From: Beroe ovata
Taxonomy: Eukaryota > Ctenophora > Nuda > Beroida > Beroidae
Length of the DNA stretch: 64,000 nt
NCBI GenBank assembly: GCA_946803715.1
Contig: CAMPET010000002.1
Span: 918,161 to 982,160 of the forward strand
Direction of reading: 5' to 3'
Shown here: one piece after another, positions 48,001 through 57,743 of the stretch
Layout of the letters: each line of letters begins with the position of its first letter
Position numbering within the stretch: position 1 is the first letter of the stretch
Notes under the pieces: model-generated
Databases searched by the model: none
Told to the model about the DNA's origin: nothing
What the model saw: the letters and a program-made list of their open reading frames with translations, nothing else
Program-made: the position numbers and the translations under genes

Positions 48001-51000
48001 TATCCGTGACGTACTGCTTGAACTGTTTCGTCTGGACGGAAATCCTATCCTCCAGTGTTCCGATCTGCTCCCGTAACTGCTCCTCGTAGTATCGGTCCAG
48101 AAACTCCCGCTGCTTCTCACGTTCCAGTCTGAGGAGTGGTGTCAAACATACAAAGTGGTGTCAACATTACGAATAGATGATCACAGTTAAGTGGTGTCAA
48201 GGTCGCAGAATGGGGCGAAGTTCCAATGTGTCAAGATTACAAAATTTAATGGTTCCATGATCACCGATAGAACGCCGTGGATGTCAAGACAATGTCACTA
48301 AAACCAATGATGTAAAGTGATATAAAATAGTTATGTTAACACTGGAATGGTGTCAACAGGACGATTGTCAAATCCCACCTCTCGCTAGTCAGCATATCCT
48401 GTATTCTCTTCTCCACAGCCTCGGGCTGGTACTGCCTCTCCAACCTGTCCACCTGATCCTCCAATTCAATCTCCCTCTCGGATCTCGGACCAGCAACACT
48501 CGTCAGAGATGCAACCTTTTCTTGTAGAGCAATGTTCATCGCTTTCACACTGTCAACCTACGCATGGAAATGATAGGAGCATTGTCTCCGAAATTAACAA
48601 TGCAGTTTTGCTCAGATTACTCACTCAGACAAGCATTAAATTCTCAATAACCTGAGCAGCAGAGAGTCCCAATATTGCCTTTTCCTGTTGGATACGGGCA
48701 ATCGTTTCCTTCTGATCCTTGATCTGATCGTGAAGATGTTGTACTTGTACACGAGAACTAGTATCTTCTGCAATTATACAATTGCCAGGACACGTAGTAT
48801 TATAACGTGCAATATGAAGTGTACAAATGTTGGGATCTGTGAATTATGATAGCACTTCTCAATGGTGAATGGGGGGCTGGTAATACAATCAGTTATTTCA
48901 TGAAGTTGCGATATTAGCATGCCTGGTTAATGACATATGTTTGTCCGATGTGCAGTGGTATGGTCAGTACCCAGATACTTAGATATACTGGATGCCCAGG
49001 TCTCAATTGAGACACTGGACAATTTAGTTATTGAACGAATAGCTGAGCAGGGAGATATAAAGAGCTTTATCACCTAAAATGCTATCTTCAGACGGCTGTA
49101 CACTTTTCTTCTCATCCTGCAGTCGTGTGATCTGATCTCGGGCCTCCACTAGCTCCAGCATCAGAGAGGATATTTTGGACGATAACTCCTGCACCTGGAT
49201 CGGAGATACGTGAATCTTCACACATTGGCAGCCAAATAGGTTAATCAGAGGATAAATTTCAATACATTATGGAGTCCAACACCTTTTCGAGCGAAGTTCA
49301 AGTCGACAATAGAAACCCTTACCTCGTTTGCTAGAGCAGCATTTGTGTCGCTCGTTTTCATCAGCTTATCTTGCAGTTCAATCATATGATCTTTGAGCTG
49401 CTTGTTCTGGCCCATAGCACGACTGATTGTGGCTTTGTCATTGTTGATCTGTGTCAATAGTGTCGCTTGATCCACGTGTGTTTCCTGTGATTATTTGTTC
49501 TGTTACCATTAGTTTCCATAGACATTGCAGCTGCAGTTGGATAGTTAACTTTAGTTGTTATGTACCATAATATCCCAAAAACCTTGTCTTCTATTGGGTT
49601 GCTCTGAATTTTCCCATGATGCCATGAAAACTCTGTCTACCCTTGTAACCCAAGCTTGACAATCGAAGGATCACGTCTCACGTCTCAACCAGAGCGATAA
49701 GAGTCACGTGATCACTGTTCCCATCAAACCTAATCAGGATAGATTGAGGCTCATGATTATTGAGAGTTGTAGGATTGGTCACGTGACCACTGATCAAGTG
49801 GGTGTCTGGTCACATGGGAATAAACAAGAGTCGCTGATCAGGTACTCTGGGAATATTCTGGATGGTAGGTGGTATATAAGCTAACAAGTTCCAGCCAGGA
49901 TATATCAAACATCTCATCTTATCGAATCATGTGTCGACATTGTGGAGCACCGAACCCTGAGTGGACGCTTGGCGTGATGGTCCCTATTCCGGATCTGCCG
50001 CTTGTCTTCAAGTCACAGAGCAACTGGAACTTCGAGCAGAAGATCTACGGGCAGAACGTGGTTGTGACAGAGCGATGTAGGCCGACACAGACAGGACGTC
50101 TGGGGTGTCACGATGCAGAGGACACTGTCCCCAGACGCAATGACCACTTCCTGGTGAGAGAGATCTTCCACTGTCCTGGTAAACAGTACAACTGCACACC
50201 TCGACTTCGGTGTACCGGTCGCCGGAGACACTGCTACGCCCTCTGTAAAGTGACTGTCTACAGCTTCAACAAGGACGTGGCTGTTGTGCAGTTTGCCGGC
50301 TCACATGGTGCCGGTGAAGTGGCGAGAGGAGACGTACCACTCACCGAGTTGTACCCGACTGTGCCGCCACTCACGAAGAACAGGCGGTCACCTGGTCGGC
50401 AGGGAGTCGGCAGGAAGAGGAAGAGGATTCCTGAGCAGAGCTGTCATCCTGGCAACCCTATCCCCCAGTCCCCTTCTCCTGGTTATATCCAGCACATTCC
50501 ACTTCCTAGTACCAGTCCTGACCTCCTGCTACATGAACAAATGACGACGTACCCGTACCCATCCTATGATCCAGCAGTGTTCACCTTCCCTCCTGCGACA
50601 CCTGACTACTTCTGGAACTCCTTCACTCCTCCCCTCTCTGCCACAGAGGAGCCCCAGCCTAAACGGACCTGTCTGGAGGAATCCACTCTCACCCACTTCC
50701 CACTTCCGTCCCCTGCTCCCTCATCCGATCCCTTGCCTCGGCTATCACACTTACCTGAACCCTTCCCATCAACGACCGACCTATGGAGACCTTATCTCAG
50801 TCCTTCATCAGAGTACCCATCGGTGGAGCTACTGAAACAAGAGCTCATCTCTCCTGTTCTCTCAGCAGACCCACTCCAGTTTGAACAGAGTGATTCCTTC
50901 TTTAGTTTCAATTTTGAGTGAAGTATTTTACGTTTTGATTGATACTAATTCCTAAGGAATTCTAAAATTTTATCTGGTTATTTTCAGTTTTAAGAATGAC

Positions 51001-53074
51001 ATGCTTAACATCTTTGATCTGTGATATTGTATAAATGTTTTTTAATACTTGAACTGATTTAATCTGCTTAAGTAAAGCTATTCTGTCTAATTTGTCACAC
51101 TGAATTATAACTGAATTCGAGAATTTTCTTGCAAATAAAAATAAATTCCGATGAATATACCATTCTTGCCAACTATAAATGAATTCCAATGAAAATCCCA
51201 CTTCTAAACCCCNGACATGCTTAACATCTTTGATCTGTGATATTGTGCAAATGTTTGTTAATACTTGAAATTATTCAATCTGTTGAACTAAAGCTGCTCT
51301 GTCTAATTTGTGATACTGAATTATATAGGTAACCGAATTTTCTTGCAAAGTACAAATAAATTTCAATGAATATTGAATATCTCACTCTTGCCAACTACAA
51401 ATGAATTCCAATGAAAATCCCACTTCTAAACCCCACCTTGAACTTATCAAGTTCTCTCTGGAGACGAATTGATTCCATCATTTGTTCCTCCAGAGCAGTG
51501 ACCAGCTTCTCTTTCTGCCGTTGGAGCTCTGCCAACTGCCCCCTCTCCCCGTGTTCAGATTGAGTACTGGTTAGCACTGGAGTTGGTGGTACTTCCTCAC
51601 ATGGTGACGAGTTATCTTCTTCAGACTGCGGATCGTGAGTCGTTCAAGAGTGTTGAAAGAGAAATCAATCAGCTTTGACAGTAGTAGGTAGATTCAGTAC
51701 ACGATCTCAAAAATGAAAATATTTCGATAGAAGTTGCCTGTCATAAACTCACAATAGGTTTGTTCTTCATATCCTCCTCTCTATGGTCGTCGATCTGTTT
51801 CACTTCGTCAACTTGTTGAGCTTGTGTAGAAAAACTTTCCTGTAGAGCCTTCATTTCTTCGTCCCGGTTTCTGAGGTCCTCTTCCAAAACTGTGTGGGAA
51901 AGAATAGTTTATTTTCACGAACTGAGTTGTGTTTAAGGACAAAGCTGACTGTCCAGGTTAACCCGATTCCACATGAGAATGTGAAGTAGGTACCGGCGAT
52001 TGTCTGCTTAGCTAGCGTGTCCTGGTGACTGAGTCGTCCTGCAAGCGTGTCACACTGTGATTCCTTGGCAACCAGAGCATTCCGGACACTCTCTAGCTCT
52101 TCTGTCAAGCGCTTCACATCACCTTCCAACTTGATGACGTCATCGTTGCGTTTGAAGGGGTTGGGAACAGAGGACATGTCGTTTTGAATTTGAGTCTGCA
52201 AAGTGGAATGAATTGATCGATGAAAGACCAAGGATCCATAGTATATGCTGTATCTTCATCTCTCTTTAAAGACTGATAATTGCTTACCTGTGATATGGAT
52301 ACACTGGAAAGACGCTCATTCAGTTCGTTTCGTTCCAACATAAGGGAAGATACTTCAGTTTGAAGCACAGTTAGTTGCTCGTTAAGACTTGAGACTTGGG
52401 TAGCCAGCTTATTCTTCTCATCTGACAACTCCTTGATCTCCTGAGTTGTCGATAGATAATCAGATAAATGATGAATGTTGTAGATGCAAAGAGTGGAATC
52501 GTGAGAATGAAACATGAATAATCTTCCAGTTACTTACCGCTTGAGAGTTGTTGAGTTGGTTCTGTAGCGTATTCCTCTTCTTCTCAGAAAACGTATAGTC
52601 GGAGTTGGTGGAATGGAGTTGCGACTTGAGGACACTCACTTGGTCTGGGGTATCGAGGATAGTACTAAATAGGTAGGTACTAGATGCTATGTAGTAGGTA
52701 CTATATTCTGGTAGATATGATTTGATAAATACTCTCAAGAAGTACACATTGTGAATTGACCTCGCAGTTGTTGGATTTCCGAAGTCTGACTATCTCGTGT
52801 CCTCATGAGCTCTGCCTTCTCTTCCACCAGAATGTCTATGGTCTGCTGATGGAGTGTCACATCTGACAGCTGAGAGATTTGCGACTCACAGTCATTCTCT
52901 TGTGAACCATTCACATTCTGCAAAATAACGGGATTAAAATATGCAAATATTCGAGGCTGTCGGTGTCTCAAATGTGAATCCAGATTTAACCTTCTCGAGC
53001 CTTGCACTCTTTTGCTGAAACTTCCTAAGCTTCTTCTTGGCTAAGGCAATCTGTTCTTTGTGCGTCGTGTCCAT
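45099..53074 (-). CDS. GOLGA2: GM130 / GOLGA2 cis-Golgi golgin, about 17 exons, one gap
   Basis: Minus-strand exons are 52991-53074, 52761-52917, 52538-52644, 52288-52440, 51994-52195, 51753-51889, 51437-51625, 49323-49484, 49074-49194, 48652-48767, 48379-48557, 47931-48128, 47716-47822 (cut by N), 46305-46792, 46108-46210, 45825-45931 and 45099-45269. The phases agree except across the gap. Markers of GM130 are the N-terminal LAKKKLRKFQQK (p115-binding basic end), HQQTIDILVEEKAELM, NDKATISRAMGQNKQLKDHM, and the C-terminal GETDTIGEYISLYQSQRRAL. Nearly all of it is predicted coiled coil. It tethers vesicles and organises the cis-Golgi with GRASP65. One or more exons are probably missing around 47715-46800. 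The last exon is inferred from phase, and it ends in PVQNM rather than the usual hydrophobic PDZ-binding end. Intron 7 hosts a gene on the other strand. Confidence 0.92.
47041..47190. repeat. GTGGTGTCAA minisatellite in GOLGA2 intron
   Basis: About eight units of ~19 bp follow the pattern 'gtggtgtcaa.(c/t)ctatgaca' and 'gtggtgtcaatgcaaa'. Scattered copies of the same core lie at 48127-48205 and 48345-48357 in neighbouring introns. Its reverse complement TTGACACCAC is the vasculin minisatellite core. Confidence 0.85.
47212..47266. repeat. 10-11-bp ATGTGCATTA tandem repeat
   Basis: About six tandem units lie in an intron or gap region of GOLGA2. An inverted 'tgacattaatgcacatg' follows at 47293-47311. 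Confidence 0.85.
47715..47715. other. Contig join (single N) inside a GOLGA2 exon
   Basis: The coiled-coil frame is lost immediately after this N on the minus strand, so part of the exon is missing. No repeated flanks were noticed. Confidence 0.7.
49872..49880 (+). promoter_or_regulatory. TATA-box-like element of nested gene
   Basis: The sequence GTATATAAG lies about 50 nt upstream of the ATG at 49929, a suitable distance for a short 5' UTR. It is the only clear TATA box I see in front of a gene in this window. Confidence 0.5.
49929..50921 (+). CDS. Nested intronless gene: WRKY-like Cys/His protein with proline-rich C-terminus
   Basis: This 330-residue single exon lies inside GOLGA2 intron 7 on the opposite strand. 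The start is the first ATG after a TATA-like box. Residues 1-125 are Cys/His-rich: MCRHCGAP, ERCRP..., FHCPGKQYNCTPRLRCTGRR, then HCYALCKVTV..., ending FAGSHG. The RCT-x4-C..CK.TV...D.AVVQF.GSH spacing resembles the zinc-binding half of WRKY/GCM1/FLYWCH-type domains, but the WRKYGQK strand is absent. A basic GRKRKR (NLS-like) follows. The last 200 residues are Pro/Ser-rich with a LKQE sumoylation-type site and an acidic/aromatic end (DSFFSFNFE). A transcription factor role is likely but inferred. Codons are GC-richer than the flanking intron. It is not recognisably GCM or FLYWCH proper. Confidence 0.75.
   Translation: MCRHCGAPNPEWTLGVMVPIPDLPLVFKSQSNWNFEQKIYGQNVVVTERCRPTQTGRLGCHDAEDTVPRRNDHFLVREIFHCPGKQYNCTPRLRCTGRRRHCYALCKVTVYSFNKDVAVVQFAGSHGAGEVARGDVPLTELYPTVPPLTKNRRSPGRQGVGRKRKRIPEQSCHPGNPIPQSPSPGYIQHIPLPSTSPDLLLHEQMTTYPYPSYDPAVFTFPPATPDYFWNSFTPPLSATEEPQPKRTCLEESTLTHFPLPSPAPSSDPLPRLSHLPEPFPSTTDLWRPYLSPSSEYPSVELLKQELISPVLSADPLQFEQSDSFFSFNFE
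50997..51432. repeat. 216-bp block repeated on both sides of N at 51213
   Basis: Block 50997-51212 is repeated at 51214-51432 with roughly 10-15% differences by eye. Both copies start GACATGCTTAACATCTTTGA and end CACTTCTAAACCCC. It covers the intron next to GOLGA2 exon 7. As at the other joins, this looks like overlapping alternative contig ends. Confidence 0.85.
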
Positions 53075-53415
53075 TTATCATGCTGTGGAGAAGGAAGTTT
53101 CTTTTCATGCTTTTTATTAATCAATGCCTCCATACAAAATAAACATGTCCAGATAAGAGAACTTCGCGCCTCTATGCATCAATTTACCAAACTTTTAAAA
53201 GAAAATAATGATTTAAAATTTCGACAAACCAGTCACATTCAATATTCATACAAGCGAATCAATTTTAGGACATAACATGAAATGCGAAATTCAAATGTAA
53301 AGAAAATTATAATTCTATCCTGTTAAAAATCAACCGGAAGCCTTTTTCACCGGGAATCCGATATGATGATAACAGGGTGATTTGATATCGTGCAACAAAA
53401 GCCAAGAACTGATCA

Positions 53416-54135
53416 TTAAAGATTGTTCTTCAAGAATTCAAGGTAGAGATTGACCACTCTGTCAACATCTCTCTTTATCAAGGGATTCTCCAGATCACCT
53501 CTCATGGACCACCCATGCATCATATCCGGAAAATCTTCAATAACAAGTTTATCCTGCAATATCTGCTCGGCAAGGCCACCTGCTTTTGTGTTCTCATGAT
53601 CATTGCCAGCTGGCATAAAGAGTTGGTTGCATGCTATGTTTCTGAGCAAGTCCTCTTCGCTGTCTCCAATAGCAATACAGATCTTTGAGTGCGACGGGTG
53701 GATGCTTATACCTCCCTTGAAGTCAGGAAGGGATGAGTATTTCATAACAAGGTAAGAGCCCCAACATGTGCCTACAGATCCAAATACCTTAGCTCCTTTA
53801 GCTCTTGCAAATGAAATAACTCTATTGACATCTGGTTCTAGTGTTGAGTATGTGTATTTTTTGATGAAATCTCCCAACCCAGGGTCTGAAACAGCAACCC
53901 AGCTTCCCCGATAGTAATCAGGTAGTATAACCATAAATCCTTGTTCAGATAATAAATCGACATTCTGTCTGGTTCTTCCACCATCAAATCCATAGATGTC
54001 ATAGTTCCAGATAACACATTTTTCACCAGAGCCTACAACATATAATTCTAAATCATCGACCCTCTCAATCGTACCTTTGCATTTGTATTCTGCATTATCC
54101 AAGAAAGGATGGCTTGCTGGTGGGCAGCAACTCAT
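53416..54135 (-). CDS. Dienelactone hydrolase family protein (CMBL-like), intronless
   Basis: The 239-residue alpha/beta hydrolase begins with MSCCPPASHPFL, a characteristic start for animal and fungal dienelactone-hydrolase-like proteins. The Met at 54135 is therefore preferred over the upstream in-frame Met at 54180. The catalytic triad is visible. Cys is in the nucleophile elbow GTCWGS, an Asp follows in the GNDHEN region, and His is in DMMHGW near the C-terminus. Predicted role: cytosolic hydrolysis of lactone or ester substrates, physiological substrate unknown. It has no introns, unlike the neighbouring GOLGA2, and sits 207 bp downstream of the SMN-like gene on the same strand. The N-terminal 13 residues lack a signal peptide. 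Confidence 0.92.
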   Translation of the reverse strand: MSCCPPASHPFLDNAEYKCKGTIERVDDLELYVVGSGEKCVIWNYDIYGFDGGRTRQNVDLLSEQGFMVILPDYYRGSWVAVSDPGLGDFIKKYTYSTLEPDVNRVISFARAKGAKVFGSVGTCWGSYLVMKYSSLPDFKGGISIHPSHSKICIAIGDSEEDLLRNIACNQLFMPAGNDHENTKAGGLAEQILQDKLVIEDFPDMMHGWSMRGDLENPLIKRDVDRVVNLYLEFLKNNL

Positions 54136-54342
54136 CTTGCTGATATGAAAGATGATAGATTGAAGGATCAAATTCATCATTAAATCGATTCTTTACAAGT
54201 TTGCCTTCACATCAAGGAAGGAAATCAGTGAAAGACTGTAACTTCTCCAAATAAATTGATAAATTAAAAGAAATAAAAATTCGAAGAACAGGTATATGAG
54301 TTTGAATTGAATTGAATTATTGCAACATACCAATATCTAAAA

Positions 54343-55092
54343 CTATTTTCTAACACTGCCATTGTCACTTTGTGAAATATTATGTTCTCTCAAAGCTTGA
54401 TAATAGCCTGTTGAAAATCCCGTTTTATACCATGACATGAGCATTGATGCAAGGGCTTCATCAGTACATTTGCTGTTCAGGAATGGATGAGGAGGGCATG
54501 GCGGTTGTGGAATAGGTCCATGTGAGTGTCCAAATTGGGGATGAAATGGAATGTAGGGATTGTGATGATGAACTGGGCAGGGCATAGGAGGAGGGGGATA
54601 GGGTGGGGGCATCATCTGATATTGTTTCTGATTTTGAGCAGAGGAATCAAAGTTCAAATGTGAATCCTCTGGTTGCACATTATTAGTCCTTGAGTGTTCC
54701 AATGAATCAGGAGCTAATTCATCTAGATCAGTCAATTTAACATCACATGTTTCATCATAATCAACATAACATACAGTGGCAAATTGGTCACACAGAGCTA
54801 TTATATCAGCAGGATAATAAAGTCCATCTTCCTCATATTTTGCTTGACATTGATCACCAACTTTCCACGGGTAAGATGGTAAGGTCACAGACTTGTTTTT
54901 CTTTGAACGAAATTTTTTCTTAGACACCCTTTTCTTTTCAACTGATTGTCTTACATCAGAACTTTTAGATACTGAATGCCCCTCTGATAAACCTGATTTG
55001 AATGAAGTTATTGTTGAATCCCATGCTTTGATGAGAGCTGTATCATCCCAAGCATCAGAGTCAGAGGTAAATATCTCAATGGGATCAGTCAT
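54343..55092 (-). CDS. SMN: Survival motor neuron (SMN) protein, intronless
   Basis: This is a 249-residue single exon. The N-terminal acidic DDTALIKAWDS matches the Gemin2-binding region. A Lys-rich patch (KKRVSKKKFRSKKNK) is next. The Tudor domain, about residues 73-125 (WKVGDQCQAKYEEDGLYYPA, then CYVDYDE), binds symmetric dimethyl-arginine of Sm proteins. A poly-proline segment with His/Pro-rich sequence follows. The C-terminal YG box reads MLMSWYKTGFSTGYYQAL and drives oligomerisation. The order and spacing match SMN (mammalian 294 residues). It acts in cytoplasmic snRNP assembly and in Cajal/gem bodies. SMN genes usually contain introns, so intron loss or retroposition is possible, but the frame is intact. 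Confidence 0.95.
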   Translation of the reverse strand: MTDPIEIFTSDSDAWDDTALIKAWDSTITSFKSGLSEGHSVSKSSDVRQSVEKKRVSKKKFRSKKNKSVTLPSYPWKVGDQCQAKYEEDGLYYPADIIALCDQFATVCYVDYDETCDVKLTDLDELAPDSLEHSRTNNVQPEDSHLNFDSSAQNQKQYQMMPPPYPPPPMPCPVHHHNPYIPFHPQFGHSHGPIPQPPCPPHPFLNSKCTDEALASMLMSWYKTGFSTGYYQALREHNISQSDNGSVRK

Positions 55093-55442
55093 AGCTAAAC
55101 CTGAATGAAAACTTGATATTGAGGGTCATCAAGGCCTGATTGATTATTTTGACAGGCACAATCAACTCAAACATTTAAGGGAAAAGATATTCTGCAATTC
55201 ATTATCCTATTTGAAATGTGTTCTATTTGATAGCTTTCATCATAAAGTTAAATAATGAAATATTGCATATTGATTGAACATGTTAGACAGTTTTTAATAA
55301 AGAGAGTGATGATATCTTAGACACTGATGATATATTGCATATTGCATATTGATGAATTGTATAATACCACATTTGCAGTGATAGTATTGTGCAGGCCTTG
55401 AAATTGTATATCGATCATCGTCAGATTTTAACCTAACCTCAT

Positions 55443-55638
55443 GTCAGATTTTATCTGAACTATGTTTCTCATAAAGGATCATGATGCAGGAAGCTCTATT
55501 CTACTGTTTGACGACAAAAGACTGATGTTGTCAAGCTGTGCATCGAAAAGAGGTACGTTTGCCGGATATTATCTGTCCACTGTGCAGAACTCTTTCCTCT
55601 GACCTCTGTGCAAGAAACAGGTCAGATAAAACCTGATA
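55443..55638. mobile_element. TTGTCAGA-family element with imperfect ~26-bp terminal repeats
   Basis: The left end TGTCAGATTTTATCTGAACT..GTTTCT is matched in reverse complement by AAGAAACAGGTCAGATAAAA near 55605-55635. The same terminal sequence forms the 66-bp palindrome at 17095-17160. There is no coding capacity. Confidence 0.7.
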
Positions 55639-55771
55639 ATATCAATCATAGACTTTTTCGAGAACGTCATTGCGTACTGGGCCTGGCATCACAATCAAGA
55701 GGCAAGCCTTGACGCCTTGTTCATCGATGATACTATAGAGATGAATTTCACTGCCACCTCAATATTACTGT

Positions 55772-55829
55772 CAGAATGTCAGATGTTATCTGACCTATTA
55801 GGTCGTGATCAAATGAAATCTGACAAGTC
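55772..55829. mobile_element. Short TTGTCAGA-family palindromic fragment
   Basis: TGTCAGATGTTATCTGACCT is followed after a short centre by AAATCTGACAA, giving a second compact, imperfect palindromic member close to the previous one. Confidence 0.6.
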
Positions 55830-56039
55830 GAGTTTCACTTTAGCTTTTTGCCAGATGCAGATGCTATCTGCCCACTGTTTATTTATTGCGCGCACGCCTT
55901 GCGCGCGCCTTTATCGAAGGACGAAGGCCTGTTTCGGCTTTCGATGAAGGCGCGCGGCGCGCGCGAGAAATTCAGTGAATAGATAACATGATATTATATT
56001 GATAACATCCGGCAACGAAATTAACCTTATCGTTGCCTG

Positions 56040-56140
56040 CCGATGCAGATGCTAGGCCCAGCTGACGCGAGTCTGAGAATGATTTGCGGCGCGCGCGCAA
56101 TGAAATTCTCGACAGGGGCTATCATCGACAGCCAACCTTA
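56040..56140. repeat. CpG-rich dispersed repeat, copy 2
   Basis: 'gatgctaggcccagctgacgcgagt', 'tttgcggcgcgcg' and 'caatgaaattctcgacaggg' match 24785-24920. Its first part also matches 42255-42278. Confidence 0.7.
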
Positions 56141-57647
56141 TCGTAGATTTACGTAAAGTACTCGACTGTAGACAATGACATGACGGAAATTGTTAAACAA
56201 AACCCGGCCGCCGGACGCGGAACTCGATCGATCAGGGTTCGATGAATTCAGTACGACTACGAGTGCAGGAAATGGCATGGCCGGGCCCGATCAGAAATCA
56301 TGCAGGGAATGGAATGAGATGATATAGTTTCAGGCATCAGCAACTGCGTGCAATTTAATCTGGTCTATCGAATTCAATTTCAAATTGTTATTGAGAATAA
56401 GAATACTCGTGATTTTTAGCGGAATGTAAGGAATTTTATTTTAATACTTGACAGGAGAAACAACTAATGAAAATATAATAATCGAACTATCGACTGAACT
56501 TGGGCTATCCAGTTAAGTACATCAGAGACAGCCTGTAACACTTCTATCCTTCAAGTTCAATTCCTTGAATACCAATGCGAAATGTTCCCACTTTGCGTGA
56601 CCCAACCTTCTTTTCAGTTCACTGAGTAGAATAGGGGCGCGCAACGTGTGCACAATGCGGAATGCCCTAGAAACTTCAACATCGATCTCAATAAATCTAT
56701 CCGGCTATGCAATCTTGTATTTACTAAAAGTGTTGGTTGGCGAACGACTGTCTTCTCTCATAGCTACTTACATGTCAATCACAAGCTGGATTGCCCAAGC
56801 GAATCATGGCAAACTATAACAATAAGTAACGATTGAATTCATGACCTCAAAATGAGCGTTTGAAGAACCAGTTATTATTATAACTTAATCATAGAGATGT
56901 ATACATATTCAATATTCATAAATATATGGTATAGAATAATATTGCATGAGTGCGTATTTCGGGAAGGCTCAATCGGTTAGGTAAGTACATCTATTATCAG
57001 TTGTAGAACGGGTTTGGGTGAAGCTAGCTGATTCGGAAAGTCATTATTATCTGAAGATGCCTTAATCTCATGGGTACAATGCTGTCACAAAAATGGGCAG
57101 GCAATTAGCACAAGAAATAAATAATCATATGGTATCTATATTATGATATCTATATTATGGTATCTATATGATATGGTATGAACGCATAATAATCATATCG
57201 ACACATAGTCATATCCATATTATATGACAAATGTTGACAGAGACACGGAGAAGATGGGGAAAAAAGAAAAACGTTTGTGCCTCTGTCAACAAATTGCTCA
57301 TTTTTAGGGCCCCACTCCCCAAGGCATGACCCTCAGGGTGTTGGGGCCCACTCTCCCCCACAGGGAAGGGAAAGTGCTGTGTGTGTGCGTTGCTGACACG
57401 GTGGTCACCCGGTTAAGGAGCGGGGGGGAGGGAAGAGCAGTGGTTGGATCTCGTGAGCATAATATGGCGGGGGGACCACAGGAACATTTAGTCAGGGACT
57501 GGAACGAGGGGGTTGTGTGGGTGGTGTGAGCAACAACACTTCCAATAACGTTAAGATAGTACGCACACTGTTATCAGAATAATCAATAATCACATATTTT
57601 AACCCTGACCGAATAAACATCGTCTGCCGTTAAAATAACCACGATCC

Positions 57648-57743
57648 TTGCCTCTACTGCCACTGCCGCACAGGAATCATTGCCTCTACTGCCACTGCCG
57701 CACATGAATCATTGCCTCTACTGCCACTGCCGCACAGGAATCT
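57648..57743. repeat. 32-bp tandem repeat, three units
   Basis: Three near-identical units of 'ttgcctctactgccactgcc' + 'gcacaggaatca'. Confidence 0.9.

Noticed and set aside
49929-50300. Calling the nested gene a GCM transcription factor
   Set aside because: The GCM domain's conserved Cys/His order and its extra motifs are not present; only a general WRKY/GCM1-type zinc module likeness remains.
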